In this document: piece by piece, positions 33,818 through 42,966 of the stretch | Layout: each line of letters begins with the position of its first letter | How positions within the stretch are numbered: position 1 is the first letter of the stretch | From: Shinella sp. SUS2 | GTDB taxonomy: Bacteria; Pseudomonadota; Alphaproteobacteria; Rhizobiales; Rhizobiaceae | Assembly: GCF_001262505.1 (NCBI RefSeq) | Contig: NZ_KQ410726.1 | Span: forward strand, 124,001-188,000 | DNA length: 64,000 bases | Direction: 5' to 3' | Made by a program: the position numbers and the translations under genes | The notes under the pieces: model-generated | What the model saw: the letters and a program-made list of their open reading frames with translations, nothing else | Told to the model about the DNA's origin: nothing | Databases searched by the model: none

Positions 33818-36730
33818 CTATGCCCGCTTCATCAGCGGAAAGCGCTCCTTCAGCAGCCGCAGCACGGAATCGTAGCCGATCGGCGGGCCGAAGAGGTAGC
33901 TCTGGCCGAATTCGCAGCCCATATTGCCGAGCTCGATCGCGTCCTCTTCGGACTCGATGCCTTCGGCGACGACCTGCATTTCCAGTTCCCGCGCCATGGA
34001 GATGACGGAGCGGAGCAGCACGGTGCGCTTGTCGGAACCGTCGCGCACCAGCGCCTTGTCGATCTTGATCGTGTCGAAGGGGAAGCGGGTGAGATAGGAG
34101 AGCGAGGAATGGCCCGTGCCGAAATCGTCGAGCGCGAGGCCGAGGCCGACGTCCTTCAGCTTGGTGAGGATCAGGCGGGCCTGCTCGGGATTCTCCATCA
34201 CCACGGATTCGGTGAGTTCCAGCTTGAGCTTTTCCGGCGCACAGCGCGTCTTGGCGAGCGCGGCGCGCACGTCGTTGTAGAGCTCGTTGTTGAGGAGCTG
34301 GGCGCTGGAGAGGTTGACCGAGACGAAGACGGGCAGGTCGCCGGTCTGGAGCTGCCAGTCCATCAGGTCGCTCGCCGCCTTGTCGAAGGCGAAGAGGCCG
34401 AGCTGGTTGATAAGGTCGGAGCTTTCCGCGATCGGGATGAATTCCGTCGGCGAGATGTTGCCGCGTTTGGGATGGTCCCAGCGCATCAGCGCTTCGAAGC
34501 CGGCGATCTCGGCATCGGAAAGGCGGACGATCGGCTGATAGACGAGCGAGAGTTCCTTGCGCTCGATGGCGCGGCGCAGGTCCGTCTCGATCTGCAGGCG
34601 ATCCGCGCCGAAGGTGCGGAAGGCGGGACGGAAGGGTTCGACGCGGTTGCCGCCGCCCTTCTTGGCCCGGTACATGGCCAGTTCCGCATCGTTGAGCAGG
34701 CCCGGCGCGTCCTCCTGCTGGTCGACCCAGGAGACGAGGCCGATCGAGGCGGTCAGGATGATCTCGCGACCGCCGAAATTGATCGGCACCATGATCGCCT
34801 TGCTGACCGCATCGGCGAAATCCGCGACCTTGGCAGGGTCGCGCTCCGACATCAGGATAAGGCCGAACTGGTCGCCGGCAAGCCGTGCCAGCGTGTCCTG
34901 CGGCTTCAGGAGGCGGCGCAGACGCCGGGTGAGGGCGATGAGGATGTTGTCGCCGGCGGCAATGCCGAGCGCGTCGTTGACCTGCTTGTAGCGGTCGATG
35001 TCGATGGTCAGCACCGTCGGGCGCACAGTGTCCGAGCTTGCGGTGAGTGACAGGATCGATTGCAGCCGGTCGAGGAAGACCTGGCGGTTCGGCAGGCCCG
35101 TCAGGTTGTCGTGCAGGGCGTCCTGCAGCAGGCGATCGACGGAGTTCTTCTGTTCGGTGATGTCGATGATCGTGCCGACGCAGCGGATGATCTCGCCGTT
35201 CGCGCCGAGCACCGGCCGGGCGCGGATGGCGAGCCAATGATAGTGGCCGTCCTCGGCGCGCACGCGGAACTGATGGTTGAGTCGGCCCTTGCGGTGCTCC
35301 AGGAGCACGTCCAGCGTCGCGCGAAAACGGTCGCGGTCGTCCGGATGCAGACGCGGCAGCCAGTTGCGCGCCGGGCCGTGCATGACGCCAGGGGCAAGGC
35401 CGAGCTGGATGGAGATGTCGGGGATGGTGACGACGCGGTCGCGTGCCACGTCCCAGTCCCAGACCGTGTCGCCGGAGCCCGTCAGCGCCAGCGATTGGCG
35501 CTCGAGATCGGAGAACAGCCCCTGGCTGTAGGCGCCGCCGGCAAAGGCGTGCTGCATCACCGTGAAGCCGATGAGCAGCACGATCAGCACGAGGCCGCCG
35601 CCGAGCGCCGGCTGGATGATGTCGTTGTTGAGCTGTCCCGTCACCGTCAGCCAGGCGCCGAACAGCCAGACGAGGATGAGGGCCCAGGCGGGCACGAGCA
35701 GGATGGCGCGGTCGTAGCGGTTGAAGCCGAGATAGGCGATCAGCACGATGCCGACCGTGCCGGTCAGGGCGAAGGAGAGACGGGCGATGCCGGAAGCGAT
35801 CGGCGGATCGTAGATCGCGACGCCGAAGAGCAGGCCGAGGCCAAGAATCCAGGCGAGCGTCGCATAGGAAAGATGCGCATGCCAGCGGTTGAGGTTCAGG
35901 TATGTGAAGAGGAAGACGACGAGGCCTGCGGCGAGGAACACCTCCGTGCCGGCGCGCCAGATGCGCTCGTCCCCCGCGGTGATGCTGATGAGCTTGGACA
36001 GGAAGCCGAAGTCGACGCAGATATAGCCGAGCACGGCCCAGGCGAGCGCGGCCGTCGCCGGCAGCATGGAGGTGCCCTTCACCACGAAGAGGATGGTGAG
36101 GAAGACGGCGAGCAGGCCCGCAATGCCGAGCACGATGCCGCGATAGAGCGTGAAGGCGTTGACCGTGTCCTTGTAGGAATCCGGCGCCCAGAGATAGATC
36201 TGCGGCAGATCGGGCGTCGCCAGCTCCGCGACGAAGGTGACGACCGTGCCGGGGTTGAGCGTGATGCGGAAGACGTCCGCCTCGTCGCTCGGCTGGCGGT
36301 CGAGCGCGAAGCCTTCGCTCGGGGTGATCGAGATGATGCGCTTTGCCCCAAGGTCCGGCCAGAAGAGTTTCGACTGCACGAGGCGGAAATGCGGGGCGAC
36401 GATCAGGCGGTCGATTTGCTCTTCAGAGACGTTGGCGAGCGCGAAGACGGCCCAGTCGCCCTGATGGTCCTGCGAGGTGGCGCGCACCTCGATGCGGCGC
36501 ACGATGCCGTCCGTTCCGGGTGCCGTGGAGACCTGGAAGGCCTCGCCCCGGCCGGTATAGATTTCCGTGGTGGCGGTGAGGTCGAGCGCGGTGTCGTCAC
36601 GGGAGATCTTGACGGGTTCGACGGCAAAGGCGCGTCCCGTCATCATGCCGGAAAGGAGCATCGTGGCCAGAAGGATGAGAGCGAGCAACCGGCTGGCATG
36701 CAGCGTTTGCGGCACGGATAGAGGCTTCAT
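33818..36730 (-). CDS. Multi-spanning sensor with PAS, degenerate GGDEF and intact EAL domains
   Basis: The 970-residue protein has a signal-like N terminus, a periplasmic domain of about 160 residues and about seven membrane helices between roughly 185 and 405, reminiscent of 7TM-DISM sensors. A PAS_3 domain (about 430-545) follows, then GGDEF and EAL domains. The GGDEF site reads RLAGDQF, so cyclase activity is unlikely. The EAL domain keeps EAL in FEALMRWDHP, LDDFGTG, KIDKALV and EGIES, so it is probably a phosphodiesterase, perhaps with GTP sensing by the degenerate GGDEF. The late QGY motif is QSY. ATG 36730 is the start; it lies 53 bases after the acetyltransferase gene. Confidence 0.93.
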   Translation of the reverse strand: MKPLSVPQTLHASRLLALILLATMLLSGMMTGRAFAVEPVKISRDDTALDLTATTEIYTGRGEAFQVSTAPGTDGIVRRIEVRATSQDHQGDWAVFALANVSEEQIDRLIVAPHFRLVQSKLFWPDLGAKRIISITPSEGFALDRQPSDEADVFRITLNPGTVVTFVAELATPDLPQIYLWAPDSYKDTVNAFTLYRGIVLGIAGLLAVFLTILFVVKGTSMLPATAALAWAVLGYICVDFGFLSKLISITAGDERIWRAGTEVFLAAGLVVFLFTYLNLNRWHAHLSYATLAWILGLGLLFGVAIYDPPIASGIARLSFALTGTVGIVLIAYLGFNRYDRAILLVPAWALILVWLFGAWLTVTGQLNNDIIQPALGGGLVLIVLLIGFTVMQHAFAGGAYSQGLFSDLERQSLALTGSGDTVWDWDVARDRVVTIPDISIQLGLAPGVMHGPARNWLPRLHPDDRDRFRATLDVLLEHRKGRLNHQFRVRAEDGHYHWLAIRARPVLGANGEIIRCVGTIIDITEQKNSVDRLLQDALHDNLTGLPNRQVFLDRLQSILSLTASSDTVRPTVLTIDIDRYKQVNDALGIAAGDNILIALTRRLRRLLKPQDTLARLAGDQFGLILMSERDPAKVADFADAVSKAIMVPINFGGREIILTASIGLVSWVDQQEDAPGLLNDAELAMYRAKKGGGNRVEPFRPAFRTFGADRLQIETDLRRAIERKELSLVYQPIVRLSDAEIAGFEALMRWDHPKRGNISPTEFIPIAESSDLINQLGLFAFDKAASDLMDWQLQTGDLPVFVSVNLSSAQLLNNELYNDVRAALAKTRCAPEKLKLELTESVVMENPEQARLILTKLKDVGLGLALDDFGTGHSSLSYLTRFPFDTIKIDKALVRDGSDKRTVLLRSVISMARELEMQVVAEGIESEEDAIELGNMGCEFGQSYLFGPPIGYDSVLRLLKERFPLMKRA

Positions 36731-36783
36731 TGAAACTGCATGGTCCTTAGGTCTGCCCAGTCCTGTCGCGCCCCGGGTGCCGC

Positions 36784-37377
36784 CTACGGCCGCCTGTCGG
36801 CCGCCAGAAGCGAAAACATCACGTGGTCGCGCCACTCCCCGTTTATCTTCAGATACTCCCGAAGGTAGCCTTCCTGCCGAAAGCCGGCCTTTTCAAGGAG
36901 ACGGATGCTTCTCTGATTGTCTGGAATACAGGCTGCCTCGATACGGTGCAACTGAAGGCTCGAAAAGATATACGGTATGACCAGTTTCAGGGCACCATGC
37001 ATATGGCCCTGGCCGGCATGCCGCTCGCCCATCCAGTAGCCGATCATGCAGCATTGTGCCGCGCCGCGCCTGATATAGCCGATGGTCAGCCCGCCGAGCA
37101 GCGCCTTTTCCTCGCGCGCGAACACGAAGAGCGGCACGGCCTGGCCGGAGGAAAATTCCTGTTCATTTCTGAGAACACGGGCGCGAAACGCGCTCTCCGT
37201 CAACTCGTCGTTGCGCCAGGTCGGTTCCCACGGCTCAAGGAAGCGGCGGCTTTCCGAACGCAGCTGATACCATTGCCGGTAGTCCTGGAAGCGGGGCAGG
37301 CGCAGGAGGTGCCGATCGTCGGCAAGTTCCACGGTGTCGGACTGCCGGGACAGAAACCGAAAAACCGACCGTGCCAT
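36784..37377 (-). CDS. GNAT acetyltransferase, RimJ-like
   Basis: The 197-residue protein has a GNAT fold. The acetyl-CoA loop is in GYWMGERHAGQGHMHGAL near 113-130 and the beta-bulge region IEAACIPDNQRSIRLLEKAGF follows, the hallmark of RimJ/RimL-type N-acetyltransferases that modify protein N termini. The substrate is unknown. ATG 37377 is the only good start. It lies between the DUF1127 terminator and the second GGDEF/EAL gene, same strand as both. Confidence 0.92.
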   Translation of the reverse strand: MARSVFRFLSRQSDTVELADDRHLLRLPRFQDYRQWYQLRSESRRFLEPWEPTWRNDELTESAFRARVLRNEQEFSSGQAVPLFVFAREEKALLGGLTIGYIRRGAAQCCMIGYWMGERHAGQGHMHGALKLVIPYIFSSLQLHRIEAACIPDNQRSIRLLEKAGFRQEGYLREYLKINGEWRDHVMFSLLAADRRP

Positions 37378-37491
37378 TCGCCCTCCGCGCGCGCCGATGC
37401 GTGGCGTGCCTTGTCGGACAAGATTATGCCGAGAGGCTCACCGGCGTCAAATGGTCCGGGGGGACTGGGGCCTCGGCGTGGCGGGAAAAGT

Positions 37492-37524
37492 CCCGAAAAA
37501 ACAAAACCCGCCTTGCGGCGGGTT
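37492..37524 (-). terminator. Rho-independent terminator of the DUF1127 gene
   Basis: Read on the minus strand, AACCCGCC-GCAA-GGCGGGTT forms an 8-bp stem with a 4-base loop followed by TTGTTTTTTC, a good U-tract. It lies 117 bases after the DUF1127 stop and insulates the acetyltransferase gene. Confidence 0.85.
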
Positions 37525-37640
37525 GCGTCTTCAAAGCCATCGGCGCTCCACCTTCCGGTGAGGGCGGGACGACCGGTTCGAGCGCTTCATCAAGCGCGCC
37601 CCGTCATCAGGCCTGGCGCCCGGCTTTCCTGCCGGATGGC

Positions 37641-37790
37641 TCAGCCGAAAACAACGAGGCCCTTGACGGCGGACTGGATGTTCGAGCGCGAGATGCCGAG
37701 GTCCTGGAGCGCGCGGTCGTCGAGGGCGTTGAGTTCACGGACGGCACGGCGGTCGGCGGCGTTCTTCTTGAGCTTTGCGAAGATGTTCAT
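37641..37790 (-). CDS. DUF1127 small protein
   Basis: The 49-residue protein reads MNIFAKLKKNAADRRAVREL at its start and has the DUF1127 core LNALDDRALQDLGISRSNI. DUF1127 proteins are short, arginine-rich and common in Rhizobiaceae, where some bind or influence RNA turnover and stress responses. AAGGAG lies 8-13 bases before the ATG. The gene is monocistronic: it has its own terminator, and an inverted repeat separates it from the upstream cupin operon. Confidence 0.9.
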   Translation of the reverse strand: MNIFAKLKKNAADRRAVRELNALDDRALQDLGISRSNIQSAVKGLVVFG

Positions 37791-37838
37791 TGGTCAACTC
37801 CTTTGTGTTGCCAATGATATAAACAATCGCGTGCCCGG

Positions 37839-37877
37839 AAAAAATGCATATGCTTGCAGCGTAGGCATGCGTTTTTT
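37839..37877. terminator. A/T-flanked inverted repeat between the cupin and DUF1127 genes
   Basis: AAAAAATGCAT and ATGCGTTTTTT pair at 10 of 11 positions around a 17-base spacer. With a T-run at each outer end it could terminate the cupin operon (minus strand). It also overlaps the expected DUF1127 promoter region, so it could instead be an operator. Confidence 0.5.
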
Positions 37878-37898
37878 GCATGGCGTCGTGAATGCCTG

Positions 37899-38252
37899 CT
37901 ATTCGAGGTCCTCCTGGGCGAACACCGCCGTCACATGCAGGTCCGTCGTCTCCAGCCGGCCGGGGCCGAGATTGACGAACTTGTGCGGCACATTGGCCGG
38001 CCCGAAGACGATCTGCCCGGCGCTTGCCTCAAGCTGCCGGTCGCCCACCGTGAAGAGCGCACGGCCCTGGCGCACGATGAAGATCTCGTCATAGGGATGC
38101 CGGTGGAGCGGCGGGCCGCGCCCGATCTCGTCCGTGGTGTAGAACACGACGGAGACGTCGGTGCCGAAGGCCTGGCCTTCGAACTCGCCCTGCCAGACGT
38201 CGGGCTTTTCAGCCCATTGGGCGCGTTCGAGCATCGCGGCGATTTTCTGCAT
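37899..38252 (-). CDS. Cupin-domain protein
   Basis: The 117-residue protein is a single small beta-barrel. Cupin motif 1 is PLHRHPYDEIFIVRQGRA near 48-65, with His, His and Glu as likely metal ligands, and motif 2 is in GPANVPHKFVNLGPG near 84-98. Function cannot be told; such proteins are isomerases, dioxygenases or metal-bound sensors. It is the third gene of a GST-monooxygenase-cupin operon, 21 bases after the monooxygenase stop. Confidence 0.88.
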   Translation of the reverse strand: MQKIAAMLERAQWAEKPDVWQGEFEGQAFGTDVSVVFYTTDEIGRGPPLHRHPYDEIFIVRQGRALFTVGDRQLEASAGQIVFGPANVPHKFVNLGPGRLETTDLHVTAVFAQEDLE

Positions 38253-38273
38253 GGTTTTCCCGTCTTTCCGATT

Positions 38274-38570
38274 TCAGCCGGTTGGATCGAAGCCGTCCAT
38301 CAAGATATAGGTACCCTTTTCCCGCTGGTGGGCGTCGATCTGCGGGACGAGACGGCGGAAGTGTTCGGTGGCGCAGTGCACATCCAGCGCCGCGCGGTCC
38401 GGCCAGGTTTCGATGAAGACGAAGTGGCCGGGATCCTTCTGGTCCGTGAAGAGATCGTAGCTGATGCACAGCGGCTCCCGGCGGGTGAGCTCGACGAGCT
38501 CCCGGTAGAGCGGCCGGACGATATCGACAGCCTCGGGGTGAATGAAATCCTGTGCGATGACCTTGAGCAT
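38274..38570 (-). CDS. Antibiotic biosynthesis monooxygenase (YgiN-like) domain protein
   Basis: The 98-residue protein has the dimeric alpha/beta-barrel ABM fold: FIHPEAVDIVRPLYRELVEL, then SYDLFTDQKDPGHFVFIETW and a C-terminal HCATEHFRRLVPQI. YgiN itself oxidises menadiol; other members act as monooxygenases or heme-degrading enzymes. It lies between the GST and cupin genes (32 and 21 bases of spacing). The trio suggests handling of a small electrophile or quinone, by context only. Confidence 0.88.
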   Translation of the reverse strand: MLKVIAQDFIHPEAVDIVRPLYRELVELTRREPLCISYDLFTDQKDPGHFVFIETWPDRAALDVHCATEHFRRLVPQIDAHQREKGTYILMDGFDPTG

Positions 38571-38602
38571 GCTGATCCCTGTATCCTGACGTGCCCCGCC
38601 AC

Positions 38603-39241
38603 TCAGTCCGCCGCCGCGAAATGCGCCATCTGGTCGGCATGGGCCTTGGCAAAGGCAGGACGGGCGGTGGCGTGGGTCATGTAGGTATGGCAGGCCGGAT
38701 ACTCCACCAGCCCGCCGAAGCGTTCGACGAGGCGAAGCACGTCCGCCATCACGATGTCGGCGATGGAGAAGCGGCCGGCCAGCCACTCACGTTCCGAAAG
38801 GACCGCTTCCATGCGCTGCAGCCGCAGCGTGAGAAAGCTGTCGAGCGGCTTGCGCGAGGGTGAACCTGTGGGAACGCTCGCGAACATCAGCAAGGCCCAG
38901 GGCAGGCTCGCCATCTCGACGGAATTGAGTGCCGCGAAAAGCCACTTGATGGCGTCGCTCCGGCCGCGCGGATCGGTGGGCATCAGGGCCGCGCTGCGTT
39001 CGCCGAGATGGAGCAGGATCGCACCGGTCTCGAAGATCGAGATGTCGCCATCCACGAGCCAGGGCACCTGGCCGAAGGGCTGGTGTGCGAGGTGCCCGGC
39101 CTTGCGGTCGCCAAAGGGCACGCTCTCGACACGGTAGGGCAATCCGACCTCCTCCAGTGCCCAGCGCACGCGCAGGTCGCGCACGAAGCCGCGCGGCATT
39201 TCGGGCACCCAGTCGAAGGTCGTGAGAACGAGGTCGTCCAT
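38603..39241 (-). CDS. Glutathione S-transferase family protein
   Basis: The 212-residue protein has an N-terminal thioredoxin-like domain (about 1-85) with FGQVPWLVDGDISIFETGAI, the cis-Pro and Glu/Ser positions that bind glutathione, and a helical C-terminal domain with REWLAGRFSIADIVMADVL, the GST N-capping box. It begins with ATG 39241 after a strong GGAAAGGAG. It is first in a three-gene operon with the ABM and cupin genes and lies downstream of the M16 peptidase. Confidence 0.9.
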   Translation of the reverse strand: MDDLVLTTFDWVPEMPRGFVRDLRVRWALEEVGLPYRVESVPFGDRKAGHLAHQPFGQVPWLVDGDISIFETGAILLHLGERSAALMPTDPRGRSDAIKWLFAALNSVEMASLPWALLMFASVPTGSPSRKPLDSFLTLRLQRMEAVLSEREWLAGRFSIADIVMADVLRLVERFGGLVEYPACHTYMTHATARPAFAKAHADQMAHFAAAD

Positions 39242-39340
39242 GGTCCATCTCCTTTCCGTTTCAGGACAAGGACGGACACGCGATCTCCGTTCCGACACCG
39301 CTGCCGGAAGTTTTCCCGGCAGTTGTGGGAGATGGTCTCC

Positions 39341-40636
39341 TCAGCTCGCCGCGCGGTCTGGAAGGGCCTGGCGCGACAGCGAACGCGTGATGTCGCCGGT
39401 CGAGACGAGATGCTCCAGCGGGCCGATGGCCGAGATGGTCGGCACGGTATCGAAGAACAGGCGGCCGGCAAGGTCCGTCAGGCGCTCGATGGTGATGCCG
39501 GCAAGGCGCTCCATCAGCTCCTCGTTGGGGATCGGGCGGCCGTAGAGCATCATCTGGCGGGCGATCTGGCCGGCGCGGGCTGCAGGGCTTTCCTGACCCA
39601 TCAGAAGCTGGGCGCGGATCTGTGCGCGGGCACGCTCGATCTCCTGCTGGTGGATCGTCTCGGAGGACTTCTTCAGCTCATCAAAGATGACGGGCATCAG
39701 TTCCGGCAGGTTCTCGCCGCCGGTCGCGGCATGGATGCCGAAGATGCCGGTGTCCGAAAAGCCCCAGTGGAAGGCGTAGATCGAGTAACACAGGCCCCGG
39801 TGCTCGCGCACCTCCTGGAAGAGGCGCGAGGACATGCCCCCGCCGAGGATGTTGGCGAGGATCTGCGAACAGTAGAAGTCGCGGGCATGGTAGGCCTTGC
39901 CCTCGAAGCCGAGCAGCACCTGCGCATCCATCAGGTCGCGCGTCTCGCGGATGTCGCCGCCGGTATAGCGGGCCGGTTCGAAGACAGGCGAGATTTTCGG
40001 TGCGGTCGGAAGCGAGGAAAAGCGGTCCTCGACCTGGCGCACGAAGTCTTCGTGGTTAACGGCGCCGGCCGCCACGACGAACATGCGGTCCGTCGTATAG
40101 TTGCGGTCGAGATAGGAGCGGATCTCGCCGGGCGAGAAGGACAGCACCGAGTCCGGCGTGCCCAGAATGGCGCGTCCGATGATCTGGTCGCGATAGGCGA
40201 CCTCGGAGAACTTGTCGAAGACCACGTCGTCGGGCGTGTCGTTCGCCGCGCCGATTTCCTGCAGGATGACGTGTTTCTCGCGGCGGAGCTCTTCCTCGTC
40301 GAAGACGGATTCCGTCAGGATGTCGGCAAGGATGTCGACCGCGAGCGGGACGTGGTCCTTCAGCACGCGGGCGTAGTAGGAGGTGGTTTCCGTCGAGGTG
40401 GCAGCGTTGACCTCGCCGCCGACATTCTCGATTTCCTCGGCGATCTGGCGGGCGGAGCGACGCTCCGTCCCCTTGAAGGCCATGTGTTCCAGAAGATGGG
40501 CGATGCCGTGCTCGTCCGTGGTTTCGTTGCGTGACCCCGACTTGATCCACACGCCGAGAGCGACACTCTCGAGATGCGGCATGTTTTCGGTCACCACGGT
40601 CAACCCGGATTGAAGCCGGGTGCACTCAACTTTCAT
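39341..40636 (-). CDS. M16 family zinc peptidase (mitochondrial processing peptidase-like)
   Basis: The 431-residue protein has the inverted zinc motif HLLEHMAFKG (HxxEH) near residue 48 and the third ligand Glu in the ENVGGEVNAATSTE region. The C-terminal half is the inactive M16_C domain with HRGLCYSIYAFHWGFSD. It resembles the bacterial pepR/PqqL group and the beta subunit of mitochondrial processing peptidase. No signal peptide is seen, so it is probably cytosolic. ATG 40636 begins 20 bases after thrC on the same strand, a pairing common in rhizobia. Confidence 0.93.
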   Translation of the reverse strand: MKVECTRLQSGLTVVTENMPHLESVALGVWIKSGSRNETTDEHGIAHLLEHMAFKGTERRSARQIAEEIENVGGEVNAATSTETTSYYARVLKDHVPLAVDILADILTESVFDEEELRREKHVILQEIGAANDTPDDVVFDKFSEVAYRDQIIGRAILGTPDSVLSFSPGEIRSYLDRNYTTDRMFVVAAGAVNHEDFVRQVEDRFSSLPTAPKISPVFEPARYTGGDIRETRDLMDAQVLLGFEGKAYHARDFYCSQILANILGGGMSSRLFQEVREHRGLCYSIYAFHWGFSDTGIFGIHAATGGENLPELMPVIFDELKKSSETIHQQEIERARAQIRAQLLMGQESPAARAGQIARQMMLYGRPIPNEELMERLAGITIERLTDLAGRLFFDTVPTISAIGPLEHLVSTGDITRSLSRQALPDRAAS

Positions 40637-40656
40637 CCTGCGCACTTTCTGCGTTT

Positions 40657-42060
40657 CTAGCCTCGAACCCGCGTGTGTTTCCCGATGAAGTCTTCCACCG
40701 CATCGAGCTCCGCATCGAGGACGTCGAACCGCTCCTCCCTTTGCATGAGGTCAGCAAGCCACGTCGGAAGCGCCGGGTCAATACCGCTGGCCGATTTTAC
40801 TGCGGCGGGGAATTTCGCGGGATGGGCGGTGGCGAGCGTCACCATGGGCGCGCCGGGCTTCTCGTGCTTGGCGGCGACGAAGACGCCGATCGCCGAATGC
40901 GGATCGAGCAGATAGCCGGTCTCGGCAAGCGTATCCTTGATCGTCGCAGCCACCTGCTTTTCGGACGCGCGGCCGGCGCGGAAATCCTTGCGGATCGCCT
41001 TCAGCGCCTTTTCTCCGATGTCGAAGGCGCTGGATTGCTTGAGGCTTTCCATGGCGCGGCGCACCGCGCCGGCATCCCGGCCATGGGTCTCGAACAAGAG
41101 GCGCTCGAAGTTGGACGAGATCTGGATGTCCATCGATGGCGAGGTGGTGGCCTTCACCTCCTTCATCTCGTAGCGCCCGGTCTTCAGCGTGCGCGCGAGG
41201 ATGTCGTTCTCGTTGGTGGCGATGATCAGCTTGTCGATCGGCAGGCCCATGCGCTTGGCGGCATAGCCGGCAAAGATGTCGCCGAAATTGCCTGTCGGTA
41301 CGGTGTAGGAGATCTTCCGGTCCGGGCCGCCCAGCGCCACGGCGCTGGTGAAGTAGTAGACGATCTGGGCCATGATGCGCGCCCAGTTGATCGAGTTGAC
41401 ACCCGAGAGCTGTACCCGGTCGCGGAATTTCACGTCGTTGAACATCGCCTTGACGAGGTTCTGGCAGTCGTCGAAATTGCCCTTGATGGCAAGCGCGTGG
41501 ACGTTCTTTTCCTTGGAGGTCGTCATCTGGCGCTGCTGCACCGGCGAGACCTTGCCCTCGGGGAAGAGGATGAAGATGTCGGTGCGCTCGCGGCCGGCAA
41601 AGGCGTCGATCGCCGCCCCGCCGGTATCGCCCGAGGTGGCGCCGACGATGGTGGCGCGCGCGCCGCGGGTCGCCAGCGCGTGGTCCATCAGCCGGGCGAG
41701 CAGCTGCATCGCCACGTCCTTGAAGGCGAGCGTCGTGCCGTGGAAGAGCTCCATGACGAAGGAGTTCGGCCCCGTCTGCACCAGCGGCGCGATCGCCGGA
41801 TGGCGGAAGGTCGCATAGGCCTCGTCGATCATCGTGCGGAACGTGTCTGCGGGGATGTCGCCCTTGACGAAGGGCGAGAGCACCGTGAAGGCGATCTCCT
41901 GGTAGGACTTGCCGCGCAGCGCCCGGATCTCCTTCTTGGAGAAGCTCGGCCATTCACGCGGCACATAGAGGCCACCGTCGCGGGCTAGACCCGCCAGAAG
42001 CGCATCGGAGAAGCCGAGGGAAGGGGCCTCGCCCCGCGTCGAAACATAGTCCACGTTCAT
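40657..42060 (-). CDS. thrC: Threonine synthase
   Basis: The 467-residue PLP enzyme converts O-phosphohomoserine to threonine. The PLP lysine is in TTLAFKDVAMQLLARLMD near 110, the Ser/Asn phosphate-binding region TSGDTGGAAIDAFAGRE is near 145-165, and VPTGNFGDIFAGYAAKRMG near 250 is the PLP-phosphate loop. It is the long (type 2) form found in Proteobacteria. The operon continues with the M16 peptidase. Together with thrB this gives both last steps of threonine synthesis. Confidence 0.97.
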   Translation of the reverse strand: MNVDYVSTRGEAPSLGFSDALLAGLARDGGLYVPREWPSFSKKEIRALRGKSYQEIAFTVLSPFVKGDIPADTFRTMIDEAYATFRHPAIAPLVQTGPNSFVMELFHGTTLAFKDVAMQLLARLMDHALATRGARATIVGATSGDTGGAAIDAFAGRERTDIFILFPEGKVSPVQQRQMTTSKEKNVHALAIKGNFDDCQNLVKAMFNDVKFRDRVQLSGVNSINWARIMAQIVYYFTSAVALGGPDRKISYTVPTGNFGDIFAGYAAKRMGLPIDKLIIATNENDILARTLKTGRYEMKEVKATTSPSMDIQISSNFERLLFETHGRDAGAVRRAMESLKQSSAFDIGEKALKAIRKDFRAGRASEKQVAATIKDTLAETGYLLDPHSAIGVFVAAKHEKPGAPMVTLATAHPAKFPAAVKSASGIDPALPTWLADLMQREERFDVLDAELDAVEDFIGKHTRVRG

Positions 42061-42387
42061 ACGTCCTTGGGAAGGTTGATGATTTCGAGCGACGAAAATC
42101 GCAGGAACCGACTGTCGCTTCGTACCAATGCTCTGTCGCCCAGTCTAGCGAAAGGCCACGCAAGACCGCGGGTCACTTTGCGGCAGATCGTGGCAATGCC
42201 GTTGCATTCTGCCCGCTCCGGCGTGAAACGGGCCGTGTCGAAATTCTGCGGGCGGTTTCAATCGACAATCGATTTTTCGCCACGTCGCTGCTATAGACCA
42301 TCGCCTAGGGTCGTGAAAAGGCCCGTAAAAGAGTTCCGAAAGGCTTGCACGCCGGGGGCGGGGCCTGATCGCAGGGGTTACAGTATC
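42061..42387. other. Divergent intergenic region, thrC / lipoprotein (327 bp)
   Basis: No coding frame with a ribosome site is visible. It must contain the promoters of thrC (leftward) and of the lipoprotein gene (rightward). I see no clean hairpin, repeat or consensus promoter; a CTATAG hexamer at about 42290 is the best -10 candidate for the rightward gene. Confidence 0.5.
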
Positions 42388-42945
42388 GTGTTTGGAATGA
42401 ATATCCGCCGCTTTCTCGGCATATCCCTTCTCGCCGTCGTCGCCGGTTGCAATCAGACCGACAAGCCCGCCGATCTCGGCGTGACGAGCGATCCGTCTGG
42501 CGTACAGACGGCCACCCAGCAGCAGACGGGCACCGCCGTCGTGCAGGGCTCGTGCCCGCAGGTCTATCTGCGCGACGGCACGGCTGTGATGCGCCGCTAC
42601 GCCAAGGGCGCCAAGGACGATCCGCAGAAGCTGCTCTACCAGGTGACGCTCGCCGACTCGACCCGCCAGTGCGTGCTGAACCAGAACCAGCTCGTCATGA
42701 CCGTGATGGTGCAGGGGCGCGTCGTGTCCGGCCCTGCCGGCAGCGGGGGAACGGTCAACGTGCCGATCCGCGTCGCCGCCACGGACGGCAAGACGACGCT
42801 CTATTCCGAACTCGTCCAGTATGCCGTGAACACGGACGCCGGCCAGTTCATCTTCACCAAGGGTGATGTGGCGCTGCCCGGTGGTTCCGGCGGCTTCACC
42901 AAGGTCTATGTCGGCTTCGACGAAGGCCCGTACAACACGAAATGA
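42388..42945 (+). CDS. Putative lipoprotein of unknown function
   Basis: The 185-residue protein has a short signal with a lipobox, LLAVVAGC, putting the lipid-attached Cys at about residue 21, then a Gln/Thr-rich linker (about 23-50) and a beta-rich domain from SCPQVYLRDGTAVMRRYAKG to the C-terminal TKVYVGFDEGPY. Similar lipoproteins are conserved in rhizobia without a known function. GTG 42388 is preferred because AGGGG lies 9 bases upstream; ATG 42397 is an alternative three codons on. A strong terminator follows. Confidence 0.82.
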   Translation: MFGMNIRRFLGISLLAVVAGCNQTDKPADLGVTSDPSGVQTATQQQTGTAVVQGSCPQVYLRDGTAVMRRYAKGAKDDPQKLLYQVTLADSTRQCVLNQNQLVMTVMVQGRVVSGPAGSGGTVNVPIRVAATDGKTTLYSELVQYAVNTDAGQFIFTKGDVALPGGSGGFTKVYVGFDEGPYNTK

Positions 42946-42966
42946 CGGCTCCGGCCGGAGGGAATG

